Source of the DNA: Tepidimonas sp.
GTDB taxonomy: Bacteria > Pseudomonadota > Gammaproteobacteria > Burkholderiales > Burkholderiaceae_C
Reading direction: 5' to 3'
Assembly: GCA_025054905.1 (NCBI GenBank)
Contig: JANWZF010000138.1
Location: 1 to 13,875 of the forward strand
DNA length: 13,875 nucleotides
In this document: one piece after another, positions 7,089-13,875 of the stretch
Numbering within the stretch: the first letter of the stretch is position 1
Layout: each line of letters starts with the position of its first letter
Notes under the pieces: generated by a model
The model's database searches: none
What the model was told of the DNA's origin: nothing
The model's input: the letters and a program-made list of their open reading frames with translations, nothing else
Made by a program: the position numbers and the translations under genes

Positions 7089-10000
7089 TCAGGCAGCCGC
7101 CGGCTCCACCACCGTGCGATCCGGCCCCGGCACGCGCCGCCGCGCCAGCAGCAGGTACACCGTGGGCACCACGAAGATCGTCAGCAGCGTGCCCACGCTC
7201 ATGCCGCCGACGATCACCCAGCCGATCTGCTGGCGGCTCTCCGCCCCGGCGCCCGTGGCCAGCGCCAGCGGAATGGCCCCCAGCACCATCGCACCGGTGG
7301 TCATCAGGATCGGGCGCAGGCGCAGCTCGGCGGCACGGCGCACGGCCTGCAGTGTCTCCAACCCCTGCTGGCGCAGCTGGTTGGCAAATTCGACGATCAG
7401 GATGCCGTGCTTGGTGATCAGACCGACCAGCGTCACGAGGCCAATCTGGCTGAACACGTTGAGGGTGCCACCCGTCCATTTCAGCGCCGCCAGCGCCCCC
7501 AGCATCGACAGCGGCACGCTGAGCATGATGATGAAGGGGTCGATGAAGCTTTCGAACTGCGCGGCCAGCACCAGGTAGATGAACAGCAGCGCCAGCACGA
7601 ACACCAGCGCCAGCGCCCCGGAAGCGGCGCGAAATTCGCGGCTCTGGCCATTCAGGTCGGTGGTGTAGCCCTCGGGCAGCACCTCGCGGGCGATCTGGTC
7701 CAGCGTTTGCAGCGCCTCGCCGAGCGCAAAGTCCGGCGCCAGGTTGGCCGTGATCGAGGCGCTGCGCCGCTGGGCAAAGTGGTTGAGCTCGCGCGGAGCC
7801 ACCACCTCCTGCACCCTGACCAGCGCCGACAGCGGCACCATCGCGTTGTTGCGGCCGCGCACGTACAGCCGCTCGATGTCCTGCGGCACGCTGCGGTCGC
7901 TGGCGGCCGTCTGCACGATGACATCGTACTGTTCCCCTTCGCGCTTGTAGCGCCCCACGACGCGCCCGCCCAGCATCGTCTCCACGGTGCGTGCCACGGC
8001 ATCGACGCTGACGCCCAGCGCCGCGGCGCGCTCGCGGTCCACCTCCAGCCGCAACTCGGGCTTGTTCATGCGCAGGTCGGTGTCCACTTGCAAGAAACCC
8101 GGGTACTGCGCCATGCGGCGCTGAAACTCACCGACCGCTTTGGCCAGGTTGGCGTAGCTGTCGTTGGTGGTGATGACATAGTTGACCGGACGCTCCCGAA
8201 AGCCCTGCCCCAGCGAGGGCGGCGTGATCGGAAACGCGCTCACCCCCGGCAGACTGGCCACCTTGGGCGCGATTTCGCGCGCCAGCTCCAGCGTGGAGCG
8301 CTGGCGTTCCTCCCACGGCTTGGCGCGGAAAAACACCGTGCCCTGCGAGACGGTGGGGTTGCCCACCAGCGCGAAGATGCGGTCGAATTCCTCGTATTGC
8401 GCACCGATGCGTTCGATGGCCGCCGCATAGCGCGCGGTGTAGGCCGCGGTGGCTCCGTCAGGGGCATTGACGATGTTGAGGATGACCCCGCGGTCTTCCA
8501 GCGGAGCCAGCTCCTGTTTGGTGGTGCGCAGCAGCCAGACGCTGGCCGCCGCGCTGGCCAGCATCAGCACCACCACCGCCCAGCGCCAGCGCAACGCCAC
8601 GTCCAGCGCCGCCGCATAGCCACGCGTGAGGGCCTGCAGCCCACGCTCCATCGTGCGGTCGAACCAGCCCGGCTGCGCTTGATGGCGCAGCAGCTTGGCA
8701 CACATCATCGGCGATAGCGTCAACGCCACGAAGCCCGACACCAACACCGCCCCGGCCAAGGCCAACGCAAATTCCGCGAACAGCCGCCCGGTGCGCCCCG
8801 GCGTGAAAGCCAGCGGCGCATACACCGCCGCCAGCGTCAGCGTCATGGCCACCACCGCAAACGCGATCTCGCGCGAGCCCTTGATCGCCGCGGCCAGCGG
8901 CGTCATCCCCTCCTCGATGTGGCGGTGGATGTTTTCCAGCACGACGATGGCATCGTCCACCACCAGCCCGATGGCCAGCACCAGCGCCAGCAGCGTCAGC
9001 GTGTTGATCGTAAAGCCCATCAGCGCCATCAGCGCAAACGCCCCGATCAGGCTGACCGGAATCGTCACCAGCGGAATGATCGAAGCGCGGGCGGTGCGCA
9101 GAAACAGCACGATGACCAGCGTGACCAGCACCACCGCTTCCAGGATGGTCTGGTAGACCGCCTTGATCGAGCGGTCGATGAACACCGAGTTGTCGTTGGC
9201 CACCTGCACGTCGATGCCGGGCGGCAGGTCGGCGCGTACCTTGTCCAGCAGGGCACGCACCCCGGCCGACAGCTCCAGCGGGTTGGCGGTGGCTTGGCGG
9301 ATCACGCCCAGCGAGACGGTGTCGCGGCCGTTGAGGCGCACCGAACTGCGCTCATCCGCCGCGGCCTGCTCGACGCGGGCCACGTCGCCCACCCGCACCG
9401 GCAGCCCGCCCACCTGCTTGATGACCACGTCGGCAAACTGCTGCGGCGTGCGCAGGTCGGTGGCCGCCGTGACGTTGAACTCGCGCTGGCGGCTTTCGAC
9501 CCGGCCGGCAGGCACCTCCAGGTTGGCGCGGCGCAACGCATCCTCCAGATCCTGCACCGTCAGCCCATAGGCGGCCAGGCGGTCTGGGTCCGGCCACAGC
9601 CGCATCGAAAAGCGCCGCTCCCCGTACAGGCGCACCTCGGCCACGCCGTTGGCGGTTTGCAGCACCGGTTTGGCAATGCGGTTGGCCAGGTCGGTCAGCT
9701 CCAGCGGCGAGTAGCGGTCGGACGACAGCGCGATCCAGATGACCGGAAACGCATCGGCTTCGACCTTGGCCACCACCGGCTCATCCACCGTCTGTGGCAG
9801 CCGTCCACGCACGCGCGCGACCTTGTCGCGCACCTCAGCGGCGGCGGCATCCGGGTCACGCTCGAGCCGAAAACGCACCGTGATCTGGCTTTGCTCCGGC
9901 CGGCTGATCGAGGTGATGACGTCCACGCCTTCGATACCGGCCAGCGAGTCTTCCAGCGGCTTGGTGACGGTGGACTCGATGACCTCGCTGGAGGCCCCGC

Positions 10001-10154
10001 CCAGACGGGTGGTCACGGTGACGACGGGCTCGTCGATCTTGGGGTATTCGCGCACCGACAGCTGCTGAAACGCGACCCCGCCGATCAGCAGAATGAGCAG
10101 CGACAGCACAGTGGCCAGCACCGGGCGGCGGATGGCGATTTCGGGCAGTTGCAT
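7089..10154 (-). CDS. HAE1-family RND efflux pump, inner-membrane subunit
   Basis: This 1021-residue AcrB-like proton-driven transporter exports hydrophobic or amphiphilic compounds from the inner membrane/periplasm through a tripartite channel. It starts MQLPEIAIRRPVLATVLSLL, with transmembrane helix 1 at about 10-30. A first periplasmic porter domain follows, then a helix bundle with the proton-relay aspartates D400/D401 in GLVVDDAIVVLEN. After a second porter domain comes a second bundle with the relay lysine K915 in LITKHGILIVEFANQ. All three relay residues match those of AcrB, so it should be functional. The substrate cannot be read from sequence. ATG 10154 is fixed by AAGGAG seven bases upstream; the frame continues further but overlaps the adaptor gene. 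It follows the adaptor by 23 bases. No outer-membrane factor follows. Confidence 0.95.
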   Translation of the reverse strand: MQLPEIAIRRPVLATVLSLLILLIGGVAFQQLSVREYPKIDEPVVTVTTRLGGASSEVIESTVTKPLEDSLAGIEGVDVITSISRPEQSQITVRFRLERDPDAAAAEVRDKVARVRGRLPQTVDEPVVAKVEADAFPVIWIALSSDRYSPLELTDLANRIAKPVLQTANGVAEVRLYGERRFSMRLWPDPDRLAAYGLTVQDLEDALRRANLEVPAGRVESRQREFNVTAATDLRTPQQFADVVIKQVGGLPVRVGDVARVEQAAADERSSVRLNGRDTVSLGVIRQATANPLELSAGVRALLDKVRADLPPGIDVQVANDNSVFIDRSIKAVYQTILEAVVLVTLVIVLFLRTARASIIPLVTIPVSLIGAFALMALMGFTINTLTLLALVLAIGLVVDDAIVVLENIHRHIEEGMTPLAAAIKGSREIAFAVVAMTLTLAAVYAPLAFTPGRTGRLFAEFALALAGAVLVSGFVALTLSPMMCAKLLRHQAQPGWFDRTMERGLQALTRGYAAALDVALRWRWAVVVLMLASAAASVWLLRTTKQELAPLEDRGVILNIVNAPDGATAAYTARYAAAIERIGAQYEEFDRIFALVGNPTVSQGTVFFRAKPWEERQRSTLELAREIAPKVASLPGVSAFPITPPSLGQGFRERPVNYVITTNDSYANLAKAVGEFQRRMAQYPGFLQVDTDLRMNKPELRLEVDRERAAALGVSVDAVARTVETMLGGRVVGRYKREGEQYDVIVQTAASDRSVPQDIERLYVRGRNNAMVPLSALVRVQEVVAPRELNHFAQRRSASITANLAPDFALGEALQTLDQIAREVLPEGYTTDLNGQSREFRAASGALALVFVLALLFIYLVLAAQFESFIDPFIIMLSVPLSMLGALAALKWTGGTLNVFSQIGLVTLVGLITKHGILIVEFANQLRQQGLETLQAVRRAAELRLRPILMTTGAMVLGAIPLALATGAGAESRQQIGWVIVGGMSVGTLLTIFVVPTVYLLLARRRVPGPDRTVVEPAAA

Positions 10155-10161
10155 GGGGCCG

Positions 10162-10167
10162 CTCCTT
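10162..10167 (-). promoter_or_regulatory. Shine-Dalgarno of the RND pump gene
   Basis: AAGGAG on the minus strand, seven bases before ATG 10154 and inside the 23-base gap after the adaptor stop. It settles the pump start against the longer open frame. Confidence 0.85.
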
Positions 10168-10177
10168 GCAGTGGCCA

Positions 10178-11491
10178 TCAGGAGCCCGAACGGGCCGGCC
10201 CCGCACCCTCGGGAGCGCCAGCGCCGGAACCCGCGCTGCCGGATGCCGCCCCCTGCGGCGGTCTGGCAGCGGGCGGGGCACCCGGTCCCCCCGCCGGCTG
10301 ACCCGGACCCGCCGAGGGCGCAGCAGCGGGCCGGTTGGGGTCGATGACCCGCACCGGCGTGCCATCGCGCTGCAGACGTTGCTGGCCCGCCACCACCACC
10401 GAGTCGCCGGGTTGCAGACCTTCGCGCACCTGCACGCGGCCGTCGCGGCGCAGCCCCAGGCGCACGGCCACGCGCTCGACCTCCGGTGGCGCATCGCCGG
10501 CGGCCGGACGCAGTCGCCAGACGAACCACTGCTGTCCCTGCGGGACAATGGCCTCCTCCGGCACCAGCAGCGCAGCCTCATCGCGTCCCAGCTCCAGCGC
10601 GACGCGCACGAACATGCCCGGCTGCAGCCCGTGGCGGCCGGCGTCGAGCGCAGCGCGCACCACCAGCGCCCGCCCGTCCGCATCGAGGGCCGGGTCGATG
10701 GCCACGATGCGCGCAGGCACCGTCTGACCCGGGCGCGCATCCACCTGCAGGCGCAGCGGCTGACCGACGCGCACGCGCGGCTGCAACCTCTCGGGCAGGC
10801 GAAAGTCCACCACCAGCTGAGCGACGTCCTCCAGGTGCACGATCTCGGCACCATCCTTGACGTACTCGCCCACGTGCACGGTGCGAATGCCGGCCACGGC
10901 ATCGAACGGTGCCACGATGCGCATGCGCGCCAGCCGGGCTTGCGCCAGGTCCACCTGGGCCTGGGCCACCTGCACGGCGGCGCGGCTTTCATCCAGCACG
11001 CGCTGCGCGACAAAGCCCTGCGCCACCAGCTCCTCGTTGCGGCGCAGGTTGGCCTGCTGCACCGCCAGCTGTGCCTGCGCCTGGGCCAGCTCGGCACGCT
11101 GCAGGGTATCGTCCAGCTGCACCAGCAGCTGGCCCTTGCGCACCGCGGCTCCATCGGTAAACCCCAGTGCCACCACGCGGCCTGCGACCTCCGGCCGCAC
11201 CGCCACGCGCTGGCGCGCCATCAACGTGCCAACCGCTTGGGCCTCTTCGACGATCGGGGCGATCTGCACCCGGGCCACTTCGACCGCCGGCGGGCCACCC
11301 CGGCCCGCCGCTGCTGCCCCCGGCCCGCCCGTGGCTGGCGCAGCCGCGCCACCGCCGACAGCAGCCGGACCCGTCGCTTTCGGAGCCGCCGGCGCCGAGG
11401 GCGACGGCTTTTGCCACCACCAGGCGCCCACCGCCAACGCGATCAGCGCGCCCACTGCCAACCCTGCCACCGGTCGCCTGGCCACACCCAT
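10178..11491 (-). CDS. RND efflux periplasmic adaptor (membrane fusion protein)
   Basis: This 437-residue adaptor would link the RND pump to an outer-membrane channel. A membrane anchor spans about residues 8-26 (GLAVGALIALAVGAWWW) with no lipobox cysteine, so it is anchored rather than lipidated. A Pro/Ala/Gly linker (29-68) follows. The first lipoyl half lies at about 98-128 (VRPEVAGRVVALGFTDGAAV), a short alpha-hairpin coiled coil at about 130-190, and the second lipoyl half at IVAPFDAVAGIRTVHVGEYV. Beta-barrel and membrane-proximal domains come next, then a roughly 49-residue Pro/Gly/Ala/Ser tail from about 389. ATG 11491 has GGGGA six bases upstream. The open frame continues into rnhA but without family-like residues. 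It is transcribed with the RND pump. Confidence 0.92.
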   Translation of the reverse strand: MGVARRPVAGLAVGALIALAVGAWWWQKPSPSAPAAPKATGPAAVGGGAAAPATGGPGAAAAGRGGPPAVEVARVQIAPIVEEAQAVGTLMARQRVAVRPEVAGRVVALGFTDGAAVRKGQLLVQLDDTLQRAELAQAQAQLAVQQANLRRNEELVAQGFVAQRVLDESRAAVQVAQAQVDLAQARLARMRIVAPFDAVAGIRTVHVGEYVKDGAEIVHLEDVAQLVVDFRLPERLQPRVRVGQPLRLQVDARPGQTVPARIVAIDPALDADGRALVVRAALDAGRHGLQPGMFVRVALELGRDEAALLVPEEAIVPQGQQWFVWRLRPAAGDAPPEVERVAVRLGLRRDGRVQVREGLQPGDSVVVAGQQRLQRDGTPVRVIDPNRPAAAPSAGPGQPAGGPGAPPAARPPQGAASGSAGSGAGAPEGAGPARSGS

Positions 11492-11507
11492 GCCGAGTCC
11501 CCATCGT

Positions 11508-11523
11508 GCCTGTCGATGCAGGC
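11508..11523. repeat. Inverted repeat in the efflux operon leader
   Basis: GCCTG-tcgatg-CAGGC lies between the proposed -10 box and the adaptor start codon. It is a possible repressor operator or leader hairpin; the 5-bp arms are short. Confidence 0.35.
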
Positions 11524-11524
11524 G

Positions 11525-11556
11525 ACTGTAACGGATCGCCGTTGCTGGTGTGTAAA
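11525..11556 (-). promoter_or_regulatory. Possible promoter of the efflux operon
   Basis: On the minus strand TTTACA (11556-11551) and TACAGT (11530-11525) resemble -35 and -10 boxes, but the 20-base spacing is longer than ideal. The 91-base gap after rnhA is the only sizeable upstream space for the efflux genes, which makes a promoter here likely even if these boxes are wrong. Confidence 0.33.
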
Positions 11557-11582
11557 CGCCGGTGACGCCCCCGCGCTGCGGT

Positions 11583-12020
11583 TCAGCGTCCCGGCACACC
11601 GCGGTTGGCCAGCGCGTCGGCGCGCTCGTTGCCGGGGTCGCCACTGTGGCCACGCACCCAGTGCCAGTGGATCTCGTGTCCGCGGGCATGGACCAGCTCA
11701 TCGAGCCGGCGCCACAGGTCATCGTTCTTGACTGGCTTGCGCTCGGCGGTTTTCCAGCCGCGCGCTTTCCAGCCCGGCAGCCATTCGGTGATGCCTTTGC
11801 GCACGTATTCGCTGTCCAGGTGGAGATGCACACGGCACGGACGCTTCAGAGCCGCCAGCGCTTCGATCACCGCGGTGAGTTCCATGCGGTTGTTGGTGGT
11901 CAGCGGCTCGCCCCCCCAGAGCTCCTTTTCGGCCTGGCCCGCGCGCAGCAGCGCCCCCCACCCCCCCGGGCCGGGATTGCCCTTGCAGGCTCCATCGGTG
12001 TAGATGACGACTTCGTTCAT
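11583..12020 (-). CDS. rnhA: Ribonuclease HI
   Basis: This 145-residue enzyme cleaves the RNA strand of RNA-DNA hybrids, acting in R-loop and replication-primer removal. The start MNEVVIYTDGACKGNPGPGGWG is diagnostic. The catalytic acids are D9 (YTDGACKGN), E47 (NNRMELTAV), D69 (HLDSEYV) and D135 (NERADALAN), with the helper histidine H125 in RGHSGDPGN. A basic protrusion (KARGWKTAERKPVKNDDLW) is present. Length matches the E. coli type. ATG 12020 overlaps the methyltransferase stop as ATGA, so the two are translationally linked. The neighbouring dnaQ seen in many proteobacteria is absent; an efflux operon follows instead. Two G-runs (7 and 6) sit in the N-terminal coding region. Confidence 0.97.
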   Translation of the reverse strand: MNEVVIYTDGACKGNPGPGGWGALLRAGQAEKELWGGEPLTTNNRMELTAVIEALAALKRPCRVHLHLDSEYVRKGITEWLPGWKARGWKTAERKPVKNDDLWRRLDELVHARGHEIHWHWVRGHSGDPGNERADALANRGVPGR

Positions 12021-12856
12021 GGTGACCACGGCTCCCCGTCGCGCCGCGCGACCACGGCGGGGGCGCTGGCGCGCAGCGGCCGCCACGCCGGGCCCAGCAG
12101 ATGCAGGCCGCGCACGCGCTTGACGGCGACCACGAAATAGACCGCCCCGAACGGAGCCCACGCCAGCGGACCCAGGCGGTCGAGCCAGGCCCAGCGTTGC
12201 AGCCAGCGTTCGCTGCGCACCGCCGGACGGTAGCAGCCGTAGCGCCATTGCTCGACCTCCAGGCTGAGCAGCCGCAGCCAGTCGCTCAGCCGACCCGGAC
12301 CGATGAACGCGCCCGCTTCGGGCAAGTACGGTCGGGCCCAGCGGGTGCCGGCCCCGCCCAGCCGCGCAGCCAGATGGGCCCGGCCCTGGCGCAGGCCCCA
12401 CAGGCTCCAGGGGTTGAGGCCACTGATGACCACCCGTCCGTGCGGCACCAGCACCCGTTCGACCTCGCGCAGCACGGCGTGCGGATCGGCACTCAGCTCC
12501 AGGGTATGCGGCAGCGTCACCAGATCCAGGCTGGCGGCGGCAAAGGGCAGCGCGGCAGCGTGGGCCACCAGATCCACCGCGCGCTGCGCAGGGCCGACCG
12601 CCTCGAACCCAGGCCCCCTTTCCTCAGGCGCCGCCAGCCATCGGTGCGGCATCCGGTTGGCAGCCAGAGTGTCCAGCTCGGGCAGGCCCAACTGCAACGC
12701 GTGGTAGCCGAAGGCGTCGGCCACCGCGTCGGCGAAGTGGCGCGCCTCCCAGGCCAGCAGATAGCGCCCGGCGGCGGTGCCGAACCAGGCGGCCAGCTCA
12801 CGCCCCAGCATCGCGCTGGCCGGCGGCGCACGGTCGGACGCGGTCGGTGGCTGCAC
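12017..12856 (-). CDS. YafS-like SAM-dependent methyltransferase domain protein
   Basis: This protein (279 residues from the chosen start) resembles class I methyltransferases of the group found beside rnhA and gloB in proteobacteria (YafS in E. coli). Conserved stretches are GRYLLAWEARHFADAVADAFGY near the N-terminus, then LPFAAASLDLVTLPHTLEL at about 103-121, and GRVVISGLNPWSLWGLRQ at about 140-157. The usual GxGxG SAM loop is not visible, so activity is uncertain, and the substrate is unknown. The start is ambiguous. GTG 12856 has GAGG five bases upstream at the preceding gene's stop. ATG 12811 lacks a Shine-Dalgarno, and ATG 12925 would overlap the upstream gene by 62 bases. Its stop overlaps the rnhA start (ATGA). 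Confidence 0.82.
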   Translation of the reverse strand: MQPPTASDRAPPASAMLGRELAAWFGTAAGRYLLAWEARHFADAVADAFGYHALQLGLPELDTLAANRMPHRWLAAPEERGPGFEAVGPAQRAVDLVAHAAALPFAAASLDLVTLPHTLELSADPHAVLREVERVLVPHGRVVISGLNPWSLWGLRQGRAHLAARLGGAGTRWARPYLPEAGAFIGPGRLSDWLRLLSLEVEQWRYGCYRPAVRSERWLQRWAWLDRLGPLAWAPFGAVYFVVAVKRVRGLHLLGPAWRPLRASAPAVVARRDGEPWSP

Positions 12857-12863
12857 GGCCGCC

Positions 12864-13766
12864 TCAAGGCTGCGGTGCGGATGCCTCGGCTGCGACCCCT
12901 GCGGCTTCGCCCAGCACGGTGGCACGCACCATCTCCCGCATCAGGCGTTTTTCCGGAAAGCTCAGGTTGCGCCCCAGTTCCCGGCGCACCTGCATCAGGA
13001 TACGGCGGTCGGCCTCCGGCGGCACACCTTGCTGCTGACGCATCGCCGCGGCCAGATCGACCCGCTCGTCTTCGGGCTCGGACTCCCACCAGTCACCGAT
13101 GATGCGCGCCACCTGAGCGCGCCAGGTTTCGTCCGGTTCGGCAGTCGGCTCGCGACCACCGTCGTCCTCGCGCGAGGCGTTCGCAGAGGTCAACACCTCC
13201 CACGCCGCAGCGGGCACCGCCACGCGCCGGTCGGCCTGTTGCAGCAGCCTGGCCCAGCTGGGATCGTCGCTGGCCAGACGGGCAAAATCGTGCACGCCGT
13301 CATCGGCAATCAACGCCACCCGCGCACCGCGCCACTGCGCCTCGTCCAGATAGGGGATCAGCCGCTCGTCGTCGCTGGCCACCAGCAGCAGGCAGCCAGG
13401 CTGATGCTGGGCCAGCTGCACCATTTCGCTGCCGAGGGCGCGCACCAGGCTCAGGCCACCGTCGGCGGCGTGGGGCGCCACGGCGCGCAGCACCACGTCG
13501 TCGTGCAGCTCGCTGCCACCCTGATCGGTGAACAGCACGGTGCGCAGCAGCGCACCCTCGCTGCCCGCGGCGCGCATCAACTGCCCCATCACCGTCGGCA
13601 ACGCCCCGCGTTGCAGGGTGCGCACCGAGGCCGCCCCCGCCTGGGTCGCCAGCCAAAGCAAAAAACGTTCATCGACCAGTGCCACCCCGGGGGCGTGATG
13701 GCTGGGAGCGCCGCCGTGCTTGCGGGGGTGGGAACTGCGCGGGGTGAGCGGATAGCGGTTTTTCAT
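12864..13766 (-). CDS. Uncharacterised protein with a divergent NYN/PIN-like domain
   Basis: I do not recognise this 300-residue protein with certainty. Residues 28-190 look like a Rossmann-type NYN/PIN nuclease fold: VALVDERFLLWLA (D32), GLSLVRALGSEMVQLA (E114), then LLLVASDDERLIPYL followed by WRGARVALIADD, close in pattern to the NYN strand-turn (I)LVSGDSDF...GKRV. The usual Asp-x-Asn at the first strand is Asp-Glu-Arg, so catalysis may be altered. A charged linker (about 195-215) leads to a helical C-terminus (about 216-287) with RILMQVRRELGRNLSFPEKR, loosely like an RNA-binding helical domain. There is no signal peptide. The N-terminus is basic. ATG 13766 was preferred over an in-frame GTG at 13796. 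It lies 7 bases from the methyltransferase start, so they are probably co-transcribed. Confidence 0.72.
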   Translation of the reverse strand: MKNRYPLTPRSSHPRKHGGAPSHHAPGVALVDERFLLWLATQAGAASVRTLQRGALPTVMGQLMRAAGSEGALLRTVLFTDQGGSELHDDVVLRAVAPHAADGGLSLVRALGSEMVQLAQHQPGCLLLVASDDERLIPYLDEAQWRGARVALIADDGVHDFARLASDDPSWARLLQQADRRVAVPAAAWEVLTSANASREDDGGREPTAEPDETWRAQVARIIGDWWESEPEDERVDLAAAMRQQQGVPPEADRRILMQVRRELGRNLSFPEKRLMREMVRATVLGEAAGVAAEASAPQP

Positions 13767-13777
13767 CGACAAGAATC

Positions 13778-13806
13778 CATATCTTCGACGAGGCACAAGC
13801 CGTCAA
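13778..13806 (-). promoter_or_regulatory. Possible promoter of the NYN-like gene
   Basis: On the minus strand TTGACG (13806-13801) is five of six bases of the -35 box. GATATG (13783-13778) follows at exactly 17 bases but is a weak -10 (three of six). RNA would begin around 13771, almost at the ATG, which agrees with the lack of a clear Shine-Dalgarno. Confidence 0.42.
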
Positions 13807-13808
13807 AC

Positions 13809-13844
13809 CGACCGGCCCGGCCCCGTCGAATAGACGGCCGGTCG
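13809..13844. repeat. Inverted repeat upstream of the NYN-like gene
   Basis: CGACCGGCC (13809-13817) pairs perfectly with GGCCGGTCG (13836-13844) across 18 bases. An alternative inner hairpin, CCGTC-gaata-GACGG, shares the right arm, so the two folds exclude each other. It lies just upstream of the proposed -35 box and could be an operator, or a terminator-like remnant of a gene beyond the right edge. Confidence 0.5.
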
Positions 13845-13875
13845 CGGCGCCGATTGTGCCGCAACGGCGCGCGCC

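Noticed and set aside
7407..10301. Two long plus-strand open frames (436 and 460 codons)
   Set aside because: They are antisense to the RND pump gene, whose full set of motifs is intact. Their composition is typical of shadow frames.
9856..11154. A 432-codon minus-strand frame overlapping the adaptor and pump genes
   Set aside because: It is a shifted frame of two well-supported genes, rich in Cys/Trp/Arg, and has no domain pattern.
10166..11731. A 521-codon plus-strand open frame
   Set aside because: It is antisense to the adaptor gene and the end of rnhA, with no recognisable motifs.
1..13875. CRISPR arrays, insertion sequences, tRNA genes, phage or toxin-antitoxin genes
   Set aside because: I looked for regularly spaced repeats, transposase motifs, terminal inverted repeats and tRNA cloverleaf patterns on both strands and saw none.

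Overview
The window is dense, very GC-rich chromosomal DNA with short intergenic gaps. Protein style and gene order (alaA-hom-thrC-moeA; a Bcp peroxiredoxin followed by a PIN-PhoH ATPase; a YafS-like methyltransferase overlapping rnhA) point to a betaproteobacterium of the order Burkholderiales. A Comamonadaceae or Rubrivivax/Tepidimonas-type organism is my best guess; this rests on recalled resemblance, not on a search.

Region 1 (1-4190, minus strand) reads right to left as an alanine-type aminotransferase (alaA), homoserine dehydrogenase (hom), threonine synthase (thrC) and the first 38 codons of molybdopterin molybdenumtransferase (moeA). The hom stop and thrC start overlap as TGATG, with a strong Shine-Dalgarno inside the end of hom. 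moeA starts 7 bases after thrC. Together they cover transamination between pyruvate and glutamate, two steps of the aspartate-to-threonine route (homoserine kinase is not here), and molybdenum cofactor assembly.

Region 2 (4234-7004, plus strand) diverges from alaA. It holds a small Mth938/DUF498 protein, a Bcp-type peroxiredoxin behind its own extended -10 promoter, and a PIN-PhoH ATPase. A perfect 11-bp hairpin terminator lies between the last two, only 15 bases before the chosen phoH start.

Region 3 (7089-13766, minus strand, convergent with phoH) reads right to left as a protein of uncertain function with a divergent NYN/PIN-like fold, a YafS-like methyltransferase, ribonuclease HI, and a two-gene efflux operon: periplasmic adaptor then HAE1-type RND pump. 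The methyltransferase and rnhA overlap by ATGA. The efflux pair has no outer-membrane channel gene and no regulator beside it, so the pump probably borrows a TolC-like channel encoded elsewhere.

There is no tRNA, rRNA, CRISPR array, insertion sequence or phage gene that I can see, and no gene-free stretch longer than about 120 bases. Most of the window is ordinary core genome. The least explained parts are the NYN-like protein with its near-leaderless promoter and upstream inverted repeat, the adaptor protein with long low-complexity tails at both ends, and the repeat-bearing disordered N-terminus of the PhoH protein. I did not find a convincing new multi-gene system.
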